Positions 1-8,793 of a stretch of 64,000 nucleotides of DNA are shown here, one piece after another. The notes under the pieces are model-generated. The model was given only the letters and a program-made list of their open reading frames with translations. It was not told where the DNA came from and searched no databases. This stretch comes from Bifidobacterium avesanii. GTDB taxonomy: Bacteria; Actinomycetota; Actinomycetes; Actinomycetales; Bifidobacteriaceae. Both the position numbers and the translations under genes were made by a program. The DNA is taken from assembly GCF_009299475.1 (NCBI RefSeq), contig NZ_WBSN01000002.1, forward strand, positions 148,443-212,442, written 5' to 3'. How positions within the stretch are numbered: the stretch's first letter is position 1; every line of letters starts with the position of its first letter.

Positions 1-100
1 ACGCATCCACCACATACTGCCTCATACCCACAATCACCTTTCCATCATCCATCGCCGGATGCTTATCGCCGTGAATTCCCCCACCGAAGCAGGAAGCCAC
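1..100 (-). CDS. Possible 5' end of an unidentified gene (runs off left edge)
   Basis: Downstream of azlD on the same strand an open frame runs off the window. From a possible GTG at 100 or an ATG at 52 it reads through DDGKVIVGMRQYVVDA without a stop. There is no convincing ribosome binding site, and I do not recognise the short peptide. It could be a third gene of the azl operon or a chance open frame. Confidence 0.25.
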   Translation of the reverse strand, partial: MASCFGGGIHGDKHPAMDDGKVIVGMRQYVVDA

Positions 101-107
101 AAGCCCG

Positions 108-446
108 TCAGACGAACACCAGCTGGACGAGCACCATATACATGATGGTTCCGCCGGCGACGGACACCAGCATGCTGTGGCGCCATCGGTGCAGCAGCAC
201 GATCGTAAGGATCGCGACCGCCTCGGGCACCCCATGGAATCCGGAAAACGGCGACACGTCCTTAAGCGCGTATACCACCAGCAGACCGGTCATCGCATGA
301 GGCAGCACCCCGCCGAGGTACGTCACGGTCCTGGGCGGCCGACGCGAATCGGGGAACAGCGCGAACGGCAGGAATCGGGTGAGCATGGTGCCCAGCGAGA
401 CCGCCGCGATGGTCGCAACGGCCTGCCATGTGGTCATGGTCATCAT
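108..446 (-). CDS. azlD: AzlD-type branched-chain amino acid exporter subunit
   Basis: About 112 residues, starting MMTMTTWQ, a small hydrophobic protein with three to four membrane segments. It has the length and pattern of AzlD: an early TRFLPF stretch, then [19 protein letters not shown], then two further hydrophobic helices. AzlD is the small partner of AzlC; together they export branched-chain amino acids (and 4-azaleucine) across the cytoplasmic membrane. The start codon overlaps the azlC stop by four bases (ATGA), so the two are translationally coupled. A longer upstream frame exists, but it lies inside azlC and I rejected it. Confidence 0.88.
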   Translation of the reverse strand: MMTMTTWQAVATIAAVSLGTMLTRFLPFALFPDSRRPPRTVTYLGGVLPHAMTGLLVVYALKDVSPFSGFHGVPEAVAILTIVLLHRWRHSMLVSVAGGTIMYMVLVQLVFV

Positions 447-1234
447 CGTCCCTCCCCATTCCGAACGCCATCCGTTCCGTCCGCGTCTTCCAGCCTTGAG
501 CGCAATATCAGGAACGCCGCCAGCATCAGCGCCATGGCCGGAATCATGAACCGGTCCGGGCCGAACAGCATCAGACAGGCCGCGGGCACCAGCAGCCCGA
601 CCAACGCGGGCGCATGGGGCCACGCCGAATCCGCGAGATCCGCAATCGCCGAGCGCGATCGGCTTCCGCCGGCTCCCCTCCGATTCCGATCGTCATCCCA
701 CTGCCCAAGAAGGATCGACAGGAACAGGGCGGCGAGCACGAATTCGATGCCCGTCGTGTCGAACGGCAGCACGCCGCCGGCCAGCCAGCCCAGCACTATT
801 CCGCCGAACCAGTAGGAGCGGCACAGGGCCGAGACGAACACCATGAACCAGCCCCGGTCGACCGATGCCGGAACATGAACGCTTGAATCGATGGCGAACG
901 TCTCGTCGATCATCGTAAAGATCAGGTACGGTTTCCTCCAGCCCAGTCCGCGGAATTTGCCCAGCATCGACAGGCCATAGAACAGATGCCGCGCATTGAC
1001 CATGATCGCCAGCAGAAACGCGGCCCACGGATCGAACGCGGACAACAGCAGATTCACGGTGACGAATTCCATGGATCCGGCGAAGATGACGTAGCCCATG
1101 GCCAGCGGGTACACGATCGCAAATCCCTTGGCATGCATGAGCAGCCCGTAGGATCCGCCGAAGAACAGAAAGCCGGCGGCAATCGGCAGCGTGGGCGGCA
1201 GCGCCGCCCGGAACGCCGTGCGCAACAACGCCAT
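443..1234 (-). CDS. azlC: AzlC family branched-chain amino acid exporter, large subunit
   Basis: About 263 residues with 5-6 hydrophobic segments. Family hallmarks visible near the N-terminus are the alternating [15 protein letters not shown] region and, in the middle, [11 protein letters not shown] followed by the [12 protein letters not shown] stretch typical of AzlC. I chose the ATG at 1234, giving MALLRTAF, because an AAGGAAGGA ribosome binding site lies eight bases upstream; the frame could extend to 1300 without one. It forms an overlapping pair with azlD and is divergent from a LysR regulator that probably controls it. Substrate specificity is inferred from the family. Confidence 0.88.
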   Translation of the reverse strand: MALLRTAFRAALPPTLPIAAGFLFFGGSYGLLMHAKGFAIVYPLAMGYVIFAGSMEFVTVNLLLSAFDPWAAFLLAIMVNARHLFYGLSMLGKFRGLGWRKPYLIFTMIDETFAIDSSVHVPASVDRGWFMVFVSALCRSYWFGGIVLGWLAGGVLPFDTTGIEFVLAALFLSILLGQWDDDRNRRGAGGSRSRSAIADLADSAWPHAPALVGLLVPAACLMLFGPDRFMIPAMALMLAAFLILRSRLEDADGTDGVRNGEGR

Positions 1235-1400
1235 ATCGGAAAGTCCTTCCTTCGTCGACGCCCATATGAATTCGTCGAACGGTCCGGATGCGCCGGGCAT
1301 GTCCGACGGCGGTCATCGTACGCAGGCCGCATACGATAAGTACAATCAACTTCGCTAATGAACGCATAAGCAATGCTTATAAAGTCTCTATGATGGAATC
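1235..1400. promoter_or_regulatory. azlC / LysR divergent control region
   Basis: AT-richer gap containing the TATGAT -10-like box of the LysR gene (1389-1394) and an AATGCTTAT stretch at about 1370-1380 close to where a LysR operator would be expected. The azlC ribosome binding site lies at its left end. Confidence 0.5.
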
Positions 1401-2279
1401 ATGGACAACCGGTATCTCGCCCTGCGGCACATCGTCGAATACGGCAGCTTCTCCGCGGCCGCCGACGAACTGCGATGCAGCCAATCGGCCGTCAGCCAGA
1501 TGATCGCCTCGCTGGAAAAGGAACTCGACGTCACCTTGCTCAACCGGCAGCGCGGCGGATGCACGCTCACCGAGGAGGGGCGCCAGCTCTACCCGCTCAT
1601 CGAGCGCTACGTGGAGGATGGCCTGCGCATCCGCGAACGGACCGATGAGATCCTCGGCCTCGACACCGGCGTAATCCGCATGGGCACCATCGCCAGCATC
1701 TCCGCCCACTGGCTGCCCGGACTCATCAGCGGATTCCAACGGCGTCACCCGAACGTGCGATTCGTACTGCATCAGGGCGACTACACCACCATTCAGGAAT
1801 GGATCCACAATGGCACCGTTGACTTCGGATTCATCAACCCCGCCGCCGCGCGCGACGTGGAGACCATCACCATCAAACGCGGCGCCATGCTCGCCGTCCT
1901 GCCGCACGACCACCCGCTCGCCGCACTCGACCGCGTGCCGCTGGCCGCGCTCGCCAAGGCACCCATGATCCTGCTGGAGGAGGGCCACTATTCCGAGCCG
2001 TTGGAGGCGTTCGCGTCGGTCGGTCTCAGGCCGAACGTGCGGCTGCGCATCCACGACGACTACTCGATCATGACCATGGTCGAGGCCGGATTGGGCTTCA
2101 GCATCCTCGCCGAACTCATCCTTCACCGCATCAGCACCAACTACCGTCTCGCCCTACGCCCCACCGATCCGCCTGTGGACCGCACCATCGCCATCGCCTA
2201 TGCCGACCGCGGCAGGCTTTCTCTGGCGGCCAGACGATTCATCAGGCACTTGCGGGACAACATCGACGCCCTTCCCTGA
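1401..2279 (+). CDS. LysR-type transcriptional regulator
   Basis: A 292-residue protein of standard LTTR length. Residues 1-60 form the winged helix-turn-helix (FSAAADELRCSQSAVSQMI, then LEKELDVTLLNRQRGG), and residues ~90-290 the periplasmic-binding-like effector domain. It is transcribed divergently from azlCD across a 166-bp gap, the usual arrangement for a LysR protein that controls its neighbour and itself. The start is unusual: a -10-like TATGAT at 1389-1394 is followed by six bases and then the ATG, with no Shine-Dalgarno sequence, so the message may be leaderless. The effector is unknown; a branched-chain amino acid is a reasonable guess from context. Confidence 0.9.
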   Translation: MDNRYLALRHIVEYGSFSAAADELRCSQSAVSQMIASLEKELDVTLLNRQRGGCTLTEEGRQLYPLIERYVEDGLRIRERTDEILGLDTGVIRMGTIASISAHWLPGLISGFQRRHPNVRFVLHQGDYTTIQEWIHNGTVDFGFINPAAARDVETITIKRGAMLAVLPHDHPLAALDRVPLAALAKAPMILLEEGHYSEPLEAFASVGLRPNVRLRIHDDYSIMTMVEAGLGFSILAELILHRISTNYRLALRPTDPPVDRTIAIAYADRGRLSLAARRFIRHLRDNIDALP

Positions 2280-2679
2280 GCCGGACCGGACCGAATCGGA
2301 CCGAAACCGGCCGAGTACGGCAGTACGACCGGGCACGGCGATTCAGCTCGGCAGTCCGCTTCCGATCCTGCCCGATTCCCGCCACCCTCGCGCCGATCGC
2401 ACCCCTTTGGAGACTACGTAGTGGCCCCAAACCGCGTACTTTCGATTTGTGTGGTGGTTTTCGCATCTTTTCCCGAGTATCCGTGACGCGGTTTCGCCCA
2501 TATCGCAATAGGACTATCCGGCCGGGCCGCGAATTCGACCACACAAATCGGAAATACCATCCGCCGGAACCGCGAAAACTCGCCGCCGCCGAACCCAACG
2601 GCATAGTTTCCGCAACGTTCGGCAGCTTCAAGCCCAAAACTTACTTTCAGCATCGGCGCAACGGAACCGGAAACGCGAA
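2280..2679. repeat. Gene-free spacer with nested inverted repeats
   Basis: No credible gene. A perfect 13-bp inverted pair, CGATTTGTGTGGT at 2443-2455 and ACCACACAAATCG at 2538-2550, encloses a second pair-like element (AAACCGCG at 2430-2437 with CGCGGTTT at 2488-2495). GTTTTCGC at 2457-2464 matches GCGAAAAC near 2572. This resembles half-units of the hairpin arrays seen in other spacers of the window, with a stem sequence of its own. Confidence 0.55.
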
Positions 2680-2710
2680 AAGCCCCGGCTGTACGCAACA
2701 GCCGGGGCTT
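2680..2710 (-). terminator. Terminator of the tRNA-Ser transcript
   Basis: Perfect 13-bp stem AAGCCCCGGCTGT / ACAGCCGGGGCTT with a 5-base loop, six bases past the tRNA 3' end. On the minus strand the stem runs into a short TTTT tract. Confidence 0.85.
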
Positions 2711-2715
2711 CACAG

Positions 2716-2800
2716 CGGACAGAGCGAGATTCGAACTCGCGGGAGCTTGCGCTCCAACGGTTTTCAAGACCGTCTCTTTAGACCGCTCAGACATCTGTCC
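2716..2800 (-). tRNA. tRNA-Ser (anticodon UGA)
   Basis: Class II tRNA of about 85 nt. On the minus strand it has acceptor stem GGACAGA pairing with TCTGTCC, anticodon loop CTTGAAAA giving anticodon UGA, a long variable arm (GGAGCGCAAGCTCC) as expected for serine, and a T arm with GTTCGAATC. The 3' CCA is not encoded. It lies just downstream of serS on the same strand, so synthetase and cognate tRNA are neighbours and may be co-transcribed. Confidence 0.95.
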
Positions 2801-2920
2801 TTGTTCGTGCGCTCAAAAGGGCACGAATGGTCAGTTTATCACCGACCGAAGATCAGTCCCTCAGCCGGCGCGACGCCACGGAGCGCCGCGCGGGCTGCAA
2901 CGGGACTGATTGTCAGAGGA

Positions 2921-4207
2921 TCAGGCCTCCCACTTGGTGGGCTCGATGACCTCGCGGCCGCCCATGTACGGACGCATGGCCTTCGGGATCTCGATGGAGC
3001 CGTCCTTCTGCTGGTGGTTCTCGAGGATCGCCACGAGCCAGCGGGTGGTGGCCAGCGTGCCGTTGAGCGTGGAGACGGCGCGGGTGGAGCCGTCCTCGGT
3101 GCGCTCGCGGATGTTGAGGCGGCGGGCCTGGTACTCGGTGCAGTTCGAGGTGGAGGTGAGCTCGCGGTAGCGGCCCTGGGTGGGGATCCACGCCTCGGTG
3201 TCGAACTTGCGGGCGGCGGAGGAGCCGAGGTCGCCGGCGGCGGTGTCGATCACGCGGTACGGGACCTCGACCTTGGCGAGCATCTCCTCCTCCATGGCGA
3301 GCAGGTGCTTGTGCTCGGCGTAGGAGTCCTCCTGCTTGGTGTAGACGAACATCTCCACCTTGTCGAACTGGTGGACGCGGATGATGCCGGAGGTGTCCTT
3401 GCCGGCGGCGCCGGCCTCCCGGCGGTAGCAGGAGCTCCAGCCGCAGTAGCGCAGCGGGCCGTTGGACAGGTCGAGGATCTCGTTCTCGTGCATGCCGGCG
3501 AGCGCCACCTCGGAGGTGCCGACGAGGTACTGGTCGTCGGGCTCGCGCAGGCGGTAGATCTCGTCCGCGTGGGAGTTGAGGAAGCCGGTGCCGGCCATGA
3601 CCTCGGGACGCACCAGCGTCGGGGTGATGGCGAGGGTGAAGCCGTGCTGCTCGGCCTGATCGACGGCCATGGTGAGCATGGCGATCTGCATGCGGGCCAC
3701 CTGGCCGCGCAGGAAGTAGAAGCGGGAGCCGCTGACCTTCACGCCGCGGCGCATGTCGATGCCGGCCACGCCGACGCCGAGGGTCAGGTGGTCCTTCGGC
3801 TCGAAGCCCTCGGCCGCGAAGTCGCGGGGCTGGCCGACCTTCTTGACGACCACGTAGTCGTCCTCGCCGCCTTCGGGGGCCTCGGGCTCGACGATGTTGG
3901 ACAGCTTCCACATGGCGGTGGTGTACTCCTCGGCCGCGGCGTCCGCGGCGGACTTGTACTCGGAGACCTTGGCGGACAGCTCCTTGGTCTGCGCGATCAG
4001 CGCGGCCTTCTCGTCCGCCGGGGCGGCGGCGACCTTCTTGCCGATCTCCTTCTGCTGGGCGCGGGCGGCCTCGAATTCCTTGAGGGCGGTGCGGCGGGCC
4101 TCGTCGGAGCGCAGCACCTCATCGACGAGCTCCACGGACTCGCCGCGCTTGCGCTGCGATTCCTTCACCACGTCGGCATGTTCGCGAATGAATTGAATAT
4201 CAAGCAT
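2921..4207 (-). CDS. serS: Seryl-tRNA synthetase
   Basis: 428 residues, the usual bacterial SerRS length. Residues ~1-110 form the helical tRNA-binding arm (MLDIQFIREHADVVKES onward, with the long charged coiled coil). The class II catalytic core follows: motif 2 in CGWSSCYRREAGAAGKDTSG, the TSTSNCTEYQARR serine/ATP pocket, and motif 3 in NGTLATTRWLVAILENHQ. The start at MLDIQF is the conserved SerRS N-terminus; an in-frame extension upstream looks non-coding. It charges tRNA-Ser in the cytoplasm and sits next to a tRNA-Ser gene. Confidence 0.97.
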   Translation of the reverse strand: MLDIQFIREHADVVKESQRKRGESVELVDEVLRSDEARRTALKEFEAARAQQKEIGKKVAAAPADEKAALIAQTKELSAKVSEYKSAADAAAEEYTTAMWKLSNIVEPEAPEGGEDDYVVVKKVGQPRDFAAEGFEPKDHLTLGVGVAGIDMRRGVKVSGSRFYFLRGQVARMQIAMLTMAVDQAEQHGFTLAITPTLVRPEVMAGTGFLNSHADEIYRLREPDDQYLVGTSEVALAGMHENEILDLSNGPLRYCGWSSCYRREAGAAGKDTSGIIRVHQFDKVEMFVYTKQEDSYAEHKHLLAMEEEMLAKVEVPYRVIDTAAGDLGSSAARKFDTEAWIPTQGRYRELTSTSNCTEYQARRLNIRERTEDGSTRAVSTLNGTLATTRWLVAILENHQQKDGSIEIPKAMRPYMGGREVIEPTKWEA

Positions 4208-4586
4208 GGCCCCCAGCCTAGTGCCGCGTTCCGACAGCCACAAGACCGCCTCCTTAATATATGGATGCCCCGCCGCGGGCCGTCGTCCCGCCGACCGAAC
4301 GGCCGCCGTCCCATACGACCGGGCATCACACACCCGCATCACACACCCGCATCCCGCCCGCATTACGGGCCCAAAACGACGAAATCCCGGATTCCAAGCG
4401 CGAAACCCCCGCGAATCCGTCGGTTTGAGCCCGTATTTCAGGAGCGGGACGCCGCCAGCCCGCCGCCGGCCCGTCCGCCGGGGACGTGCCGGGGACGCAG
4501 GACGGATAGGCGGGGGACGTGCAGGAATCGTTCACAAATGCGCCAGCCGGCGAAGCGGTGGCCGTCCGGCGCACACAATGGGAGGC
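4208..4586. repeat. serS / lipid kinase spacer with a 72-nt imperfect hairpin
   Basis: Divergent spacer. It holds a short direct repeat of CGCATCACACACC (about 4322-4350) and a long imperfect inverted repeat at 4364-4435. The outer arms are TACGGGCCCAAA and TTTGAGCCCGTA; the inner arms are CGGATTC and GAATCCG. The promoter for the lipid kinase is at its right end (CACAAT at 4574-4579). Confidence 0.6.
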
Positions 4587-5708
4587 ATGCCCGAAACGCT
4601 GATTGTCACGCTTTGCGTCCTCGCCCTCGCCCTGGCCTTCGCCGCCGCCGTGCTCCTCTTCTGGCGGGCATACAAGCGGCAACGGCTCAACGCGGCGGTC
4701 GAGCAGCGCGACGACGACACCAGGAAGGGCAGCTACGCCTTCGTCATCAACCCGTCCAAGCCGCACGCCGAGGAGCTGCGCGAGCACATCAAGGCGTTCT
4801 GCGACGAGCGGGACATCGACCACTTCTTCATCGACACCCAGCTGGACAAGGACGGCAACGCGTGCGCCCGCGAGGCCGTGGCGCGCGGCGCGACCGGCGT
4901 GGTGGCGGTGGGCGGCGACGGCACCGTGCGCACGGTGGCCTCCGCCATGGCCAAGTTCGACGGCATCCCGATGGGCATCGTGCCGATCGGCACCGCGAAC
5001 CTGTTCGCCCGCAACATGGGCATCCCGATCGACGACGTGGACGCGGCGCTGACGGTCGCCACCTCGCACGGCAGCCGCCACGTGGACATGGGCCGCCTGT
5101 GCGTGCTCGACTCCGACGAGCCGGAGCACGACCACGGCTTCCTCATCGTGGGCGGCATCGGCTTCGACGCGCTCATGATCGACGACACGAACCCCAAGCT
5201 CAAGAAGAACATCAGCTGGCTCGCCTACTTCGCACCCGCCATCAAGCACCTGTTCTCCCCCAAGAACCACGGCGACCTGACGATCACCGACCAGCGCGGC
5301 GACGTCCAGACGTTCACCGGCCTCGCGTTCCGCACGTTCATGGCCGGCAACTGCGGTCAGATCCCGGCCCTGAGCCTCATGCCGGAGGCCGTCAGCGACG
5401 ACGGCTTCCTCGACTTCGAGCTCATCGACACCACCGGCGGCATCATCGGCTGGGCGAACCTGTTCGGCGACGTGGTGCACCAGACCATCACCGGCAAGGC
5501 CAAGCAGAGCCCGCTGTCCACGAACTCGCGCATCGACCAGATCAAGGGCAGCCATGCGGAGATCCGCCTCGACCGCCCGATCCTCGCGCAGGTGGACGGC
5601 GACGTGCTGGGCAAGACCCGCCACGTGGCTTTCTCGATCGAGAAGCAGGCGCTGTGCGTGCGCGTGCCGGAGGTGCCCGAGGAGCCGACCGGCATCATGG
5701 CGCTGTAG
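4587..5708 (+). CDS. Diacylglycerol/lipid kinase family protein (DagK-like)
   Basis: About 373 residues. An N-terminal membrane helix (LIVTLCVLALALAFAAAVLLF) anchors the protein. The DAGK catalytic domain follows with VVAVGGDGTVRTVASAM (the GGDGT nucleotide site) and PIGTANLFARNMGIP (the GTxNdfAR motif), then the lipid-binding beta-sandwich with GGIGFDA. It would phosphorylate a membrane lipid such as diacylglycerol. The start is ambiguous: ATG at 4587 follows CACAAT plus seven bases, which fits a leaderless transcript, while an in-frame ATG lies nine bases earlier. The same ATGGGAGGCATG arrangement recurs at uxaC. Confidence 0.85.
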   Translation: MPETLIVTLCVLALALAFAAAVLLFWRAYKRQRLNAAVEQRDDDTRKGSYAFVINPSKPHAEELREHIKAFCDERDIDHFFIDTQLDKDGNACAREAVARGATGVVAVGGDGTVRTVASAMAKFDGIPMGIVPIGTANLFARNMGIPIDDVDAALTVATSHGSRHVDMGRLCVLDSDEPEHDHGFLIVGGIGFDALMIDDTNPKLKKNISWLAYFAPAIKHLFSPKNHGDLTITDQRGDVQTFTGLAFRTFMAGNCGQIPALSLMPEAVSDDGFLDFELIDTTGGIIGWANLFGDVVHQTITGKAKQSPLSTNSRIDQIKGSHAEIRLDRPILAQVDGDVLGKTRHVAFSIEKQALCVRVPEVPEEPTGIMAL

Positions 5709-5736
5709 GCGGCGAACCCGCATACGCACACACATA

Positions 5737-5786
5737 CGTTTGAGGCCCCTTTCTCCGGATGCAACCGGAGGAAGGGGCCTCAAACG
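5737..5786. terminator. Bidirectional terminator between lipid kinase and ptsI
   Basis: Nearly perfect stem CGTTTGAGGCCCCTT...AAGGGGCCTCAAACG between two convergent genes, usable from either strand. Confidence 0.85.
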
Positions 5787-5841
5787 TTTAGGGCAATTGG
5801 GAGGGAGGACAGCCGGCATCCATCGACGCCGGCCGCACCGA

Positions 5842-7533
5842 TCAGAGCAGGTCGAGCAGCATCGGGTCGGCGAGCGCGATCACGGCGGCTCGGGCGTCCG
5901 CGGCGGTGCGCGCGTCGACCGCGTAGGCGGCCATCTGCTGGCAGGTGGACATGTCGTGCATGCGCAGGGCCGCGCGCACGGCGTTGACCTTCTTGGGCGC
6001 CATGGACAGCGAGCCCACGCCGAGGCCCGTGAGCACGAGCGCGAGGAGCGGGTCGCCGCCGGCCTCGCCGCACACGCCGACGTACTTGCCGGTGGCGCGA
6101 CCGCCGTCGCAGGCCATCTTGATCATGTTGAGCACGGCCGGCTGCCATGGGGTGAGCAGGTTCGCCAGGTCGCCCTTGAGACGGTCTGCGGCCATGGTGT
6201 ACTGCGCGAGGTCGTTGGTGCCGAGCGAGGCGAAGTCCACCACGGAGAGCACCTGCGCGGAGCGGATGGCCGCGGCGGGAACCTCGATCATGATGCCGAC
6301 CTTGGGCAGGCCGAGCGCGCGCACCTTGTTGGCGAACCATTCGGCCTCGTCCACGGTGGCGACCATCGGGGCCATGACCCACAGGTCGCCGTGCGTGGCC
6401 TCGTACGCGTTGGCGAGCGCCTGCAGCTGCGTGTCGAGCAGGTCCTCGCGGCGCTGGCTCAGTCGCAGGCCGCGCACGCCGAGGGCCGGGTTCTCCTCCT
6501 CGCCGAGGTCGGCGAAGGCGAGCGGCTTGTCGGCGCCGGCATCGAGGGTGCGCACCACCACGCGGCGGTCGCCGAAGGCCTGGAGCACCTTGGTGTACGT
6601 CTCGGTCTGCTCCTCGAGCGTGGGGGCGGACTCGCGGCCGAGGAACAGGAACTCGGTGCGGAACAGGCCGGAGCCCTCGAGGTCGAACTTGGCGGCCTTC
6701 TCGGCGTCGGCGATGGTGCCGATGTTGGCGAGCAGCTTGACCTTGTGGCCGTCGCGCGTGCTGCCCTCGCCGCTGGATCCGGCCAGTGCGGCGGCGCGGC
6801 GGCGGGAGCGCTCGGCCAGCTGGGCGGCCTCCTCGTCGGTCGGGGAGACGATGATCTCGCCCACGCCGCCGTCGAGCGCGATCACGTCGCCCTCGGCCAC
6901 GGCGGCGAGCACGCCGTCGGCGCGCACCACGGCCGGGATGCCGAGCTGGGCGGCGAGGATGGCGGTGTGGCTGGTCGGGCCGCCCTCCTCGGTGATCACG
7001 CCGAGCACGGTCTCCGGGCTCAGCGTGGCGGTTTCGGCGGGCGCGAGGTCGCGGGCCACGAGCACCACGGGCTCGCTCAGGTCCGGCACGCCGGGGGCGG
7101 GCAGGCCGCGCAGCTCGCAGATCGTGCGGTTGCGCACGTCGTGGAGGTCGGTGACGCGCTCGGCCATGTAGCCGCCGAGCTTCTTGAGCAGTTCGGCGTA
7201 GCCCTCCACGGCGTTGGCCACGGCGTGGGTGACGCCGTCGCCGGCCTTGAGGCGCTTGCCGATGGCCTTGACCAGTCCGCGGTCTCCCGCGAGCTGGGCG
7301 GTGGCCTCGAGCACGGCGCGGGACTTGTCGCTGGTGGCCTTGTCCGCGCGCGCCTTCAGCGAGGCGACCACGGCGGCCATGGCGGTCTTGACGCGTTCGA
7401 GGTCGGCGGCCGGATCGGTGCATGCGGGCTCGTGCTCGTCCACGCCGGGGGCCTCGCGCACGAGCGCGAGCTTGCCGCTGGCGGTGCCGGCGCACACGCC
7501 GATGCCGTGAAGGATGCGGTGTTCGCTCGTCAT
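5842..7533 (-). CDS. ptsI: PTS Enzyme I (phosphoenolpyruvate-protein phosphotransferase)
   Basis: 563 residues. It starts the phosphorelay by taking phosphate from PEP and passing it to HPr. The phosphohistidine domain carries GGPTSHTAILAAQLGIPAVV with active His189. The C-terminal PEP-binding barrel shows FRTEFLFLGRE, EVPAAAIRS, GTNDLAQYTMAADR and VGVCGEAGGDPLL with the conserved cysteine. I chose the ATG at 7533 (MTSEHRILHGIG), five bases after the ptsH stop. It is the last gene of a minus-strand set EIIBCA, antiterminator, ptsH, ptsI, so the general and sugar-specific PTS parts are encoded together. Confidence 0.96.
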   Translation of the reverse strand: MTSEHRILHGIGVCAGTASGKLALVREAPGVDEHEPACTDPAADLERVKTAMAAVVASLKARADKATSDKSRAVLEATAQLAGDRGLVKAIGKRLKAGDGVTHAVANAVEGYAELLKKLGGYMAERVTDLHDVRNRTICELRGLPAPGVPDLSEPVVLVARDLAPAETATLSPETVLGVITEEGGPTSHTAILAAQLGIPAVVRADGVLAAVAEGDVIALDGGVGEIIVSPTDEEAAQLAERSRRRAAALAGSSGEGSTRDGHKVKLLANIGTIADAEKAAKFDLEGSGLFRTEFLFLGRESAPTLEEQTETYTKVLQAFGDRRVVVRTLDAGADKPLAFADLGEEENPALGVRGLRLSQRREDLLDTQLQALANAYEATHGDLWVMAPMVATVDEAEWFANKVRALGLPKVGIMIEVPAAAIRSAQVLSVVDFASLGTNDLAQYTMAADRLKGDLANLLTPWQPAVLNMIKMACDGGRATGKYVGVCGEAGGDPLLALVLTGLGVGSLSMAPKKVNAVRAALRMHDMSTCQQMAAYAVDARTAADARAAVIALADPMLLDLL

Positions 7534-7538
7534 GCCGC

Positions 7539-7811
7539 TCACTCCGCGTCCAGGTCGCGGGTCAGCATCGCGGCGAGGTCGTCCATGGCGGCCTCGGCCT
7601 CGGCGCCCTCCTCGTCGGTCGTGAGGGTGACGGTGTCGCCGCCCTTGACGCCGAGGGTCATGATCTCGAGGGCGCTGGCGGCGTCCGCCTCCTCGCCGTC
7701 GAAGGTGAGGGTGACGTCGATGCCCTTGTCGTCGACGGCCTGCGCGAACAGGGCGGCGGGACGGGCGTGAAGACCGACGGAGGCTCCGATGACTGCGGTA
7801 CGGGTGATCAT
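7539..7811 (-). CDS. ptsH: PTS phosphocarrier protein HPr
   Basis: 90 residues. It carries phosphate from Enzyme I to EIIA. His15 lies in the classic GLHARPA motif. Ser46 lies in AASALEIMTLG, the position phosphorylated by HPr kinase in Firmicutes; a kinase gene is not visible here and actinobacteria generally lack it. The C-terminus is acidic. It is translated just upstream of ptsI with a 5-bp gap. Confidence 0.95.
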   Translation of the reverse strand: MITRTAVIGASVGLHARPAALFAQAVDDKGIDVTLTFDGEEADAASALEIMTLGVKGGDTVTLTTDEEGAEAEAAMDDLAAMLTRDLDAE

Positions 7812-7885
7812 GATGGTTCCTTTCTGTTGGATGGATGTGGATGATTTGGTCCGGATAATCCGGCCAACCGGAATATCCGGGAAAC

Positions 7886-8767
7886 TCAGTGTCCGGCCGG
7901 GCGGGTTTGCTCGGTCGCGCGGGCCGGTGCCGCGCCCTTGGTGACGCGGGCCACGTGAAGCGCGAGGTACGCGATCTCATCCTCGCTCACGTCGGTGCCG
8001 AGCCTCAGCTCCAGCACGGCCGCGATGGTCCGCGCGCATTTGAGCGCGTCCGGATAGGACTCGCGGATCGCGGCGGTGACGGGCTCGGGCTCGTCGTTCA
8101 GCTGGCGGTGCTGGTGGATGCGGACGAACAGGTAGCGCAGGTGGGTGATGAAGCGGCCCACGTTCACCGAGCTCTGGTCGAGCGCGACCCCGTAGCTGCT
8201 CTCGATGATGTCGAGCATCTGCTGGATCACGCCGGTCATGGTGTACGTGTACGACAGGTCGCCCGTGGAGAACCCGGCGTTGACGAGATGCATCGCGAGC
8301 GCGGTCTCCTCGCCCTGCGGCAGGGTGAGCCCGCCGAGTCGCCTGTTGATCGCGGAGAGCAGGGCCTTGCCCCGCTCGTACTCCTGCGGGTAGAGGTTGC
8401 GCACCTCGCCCACGAGCGGGTACGTGACCTCAATGCCCTTGGCGAGCCGCTGGACCGCGCCGTTCACATGGTCGGAGAGGGCGAGCACGAGCGTGGTGCT
8501 GTTGAGCTCCCGCTCGCCCAGCCCGGCCTCCTTCATGGCGTCCACGACCGCGCGGATCATCTCCGGCGGCACGTCGGCCAGCATCTGCGCCAGATGGTCC
8601 GGGTCGCGCCCGTCGGAGGGCACGAACGTGCGGATCACCTTGGACCGGTCCACGGGATGCCCCGGCTTGGCCTGGAAGCCCAGGCCGCGGCCGGTGAGGA
8701 TCACCTGCCCGCCAGCGTCGTCCTTGGCCAGCACGACGTTGTTGTTGAACACGCGCAGTATTTCCAT
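7886..8767 (-). CDS. BglG/LicT-family transcriptional antiterminator (PRD protein)
   Basis: 293 residues. Residues 1-55 match the co-antiterminator RNA-binding domain (MEILRVFNNNVVLA, GRGLGFQ, GHPVD). Two PTS regulation domains follow, at about 70-170 and 175-280, with conserved histidines in ALSDHVNGAVQRL, EETALAMHLVNA, ITHLRYLFVRIH and IAYLALHVARV. Such proteins bind a hairpin (RAT) in the leader RNA and prevent termination, and are controlled by phosphorylation through HPr and the cognate EII. Two RAT-like leaders are present close by, in front of the EIIBCA gene and in front of glcP, and are its likely targets. Confidence 0.93.
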   Translation of the reverse strand: MEILRVFNNNVVLAKDDAGGQVILTGRGLGFQAKPGHPVDRSKVIRTFVPSDGRDPDHLAQMLADVPPEMIRAVVDAMKEAGLGERELNSTTLVLALSDHVNGAVQRLAKGIEVTYPLVGEVRNLYPQEYERGKALLSAINRRLGGLTLPQGEETALAMHLVNAGFSTGDLSYTYTMTGVIQQMLDIIESSYGVALDQSSVNVGRFITHLRYLFVRIHQHRQLNDEPEPVTAAIRESYPDALKCARTIAAVLELRLGTDVSEDEIAYLALHVARVTKGAAPARATEQTRPAGH

Positions 8768-8793
8768 GGCATCCCGCTTCCTTGCGTCGTCCG

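Noticed and set aside
2447..5743. Very long plus-strand open frame (about 1,100 codons) across serS
   Set aside because: It is antisense to serS and then runs out of frame through the lipid kinase; its composition (Gly/Ala/Val/His/Asp strings) is typical of the antisense frames of GC-rich genes.
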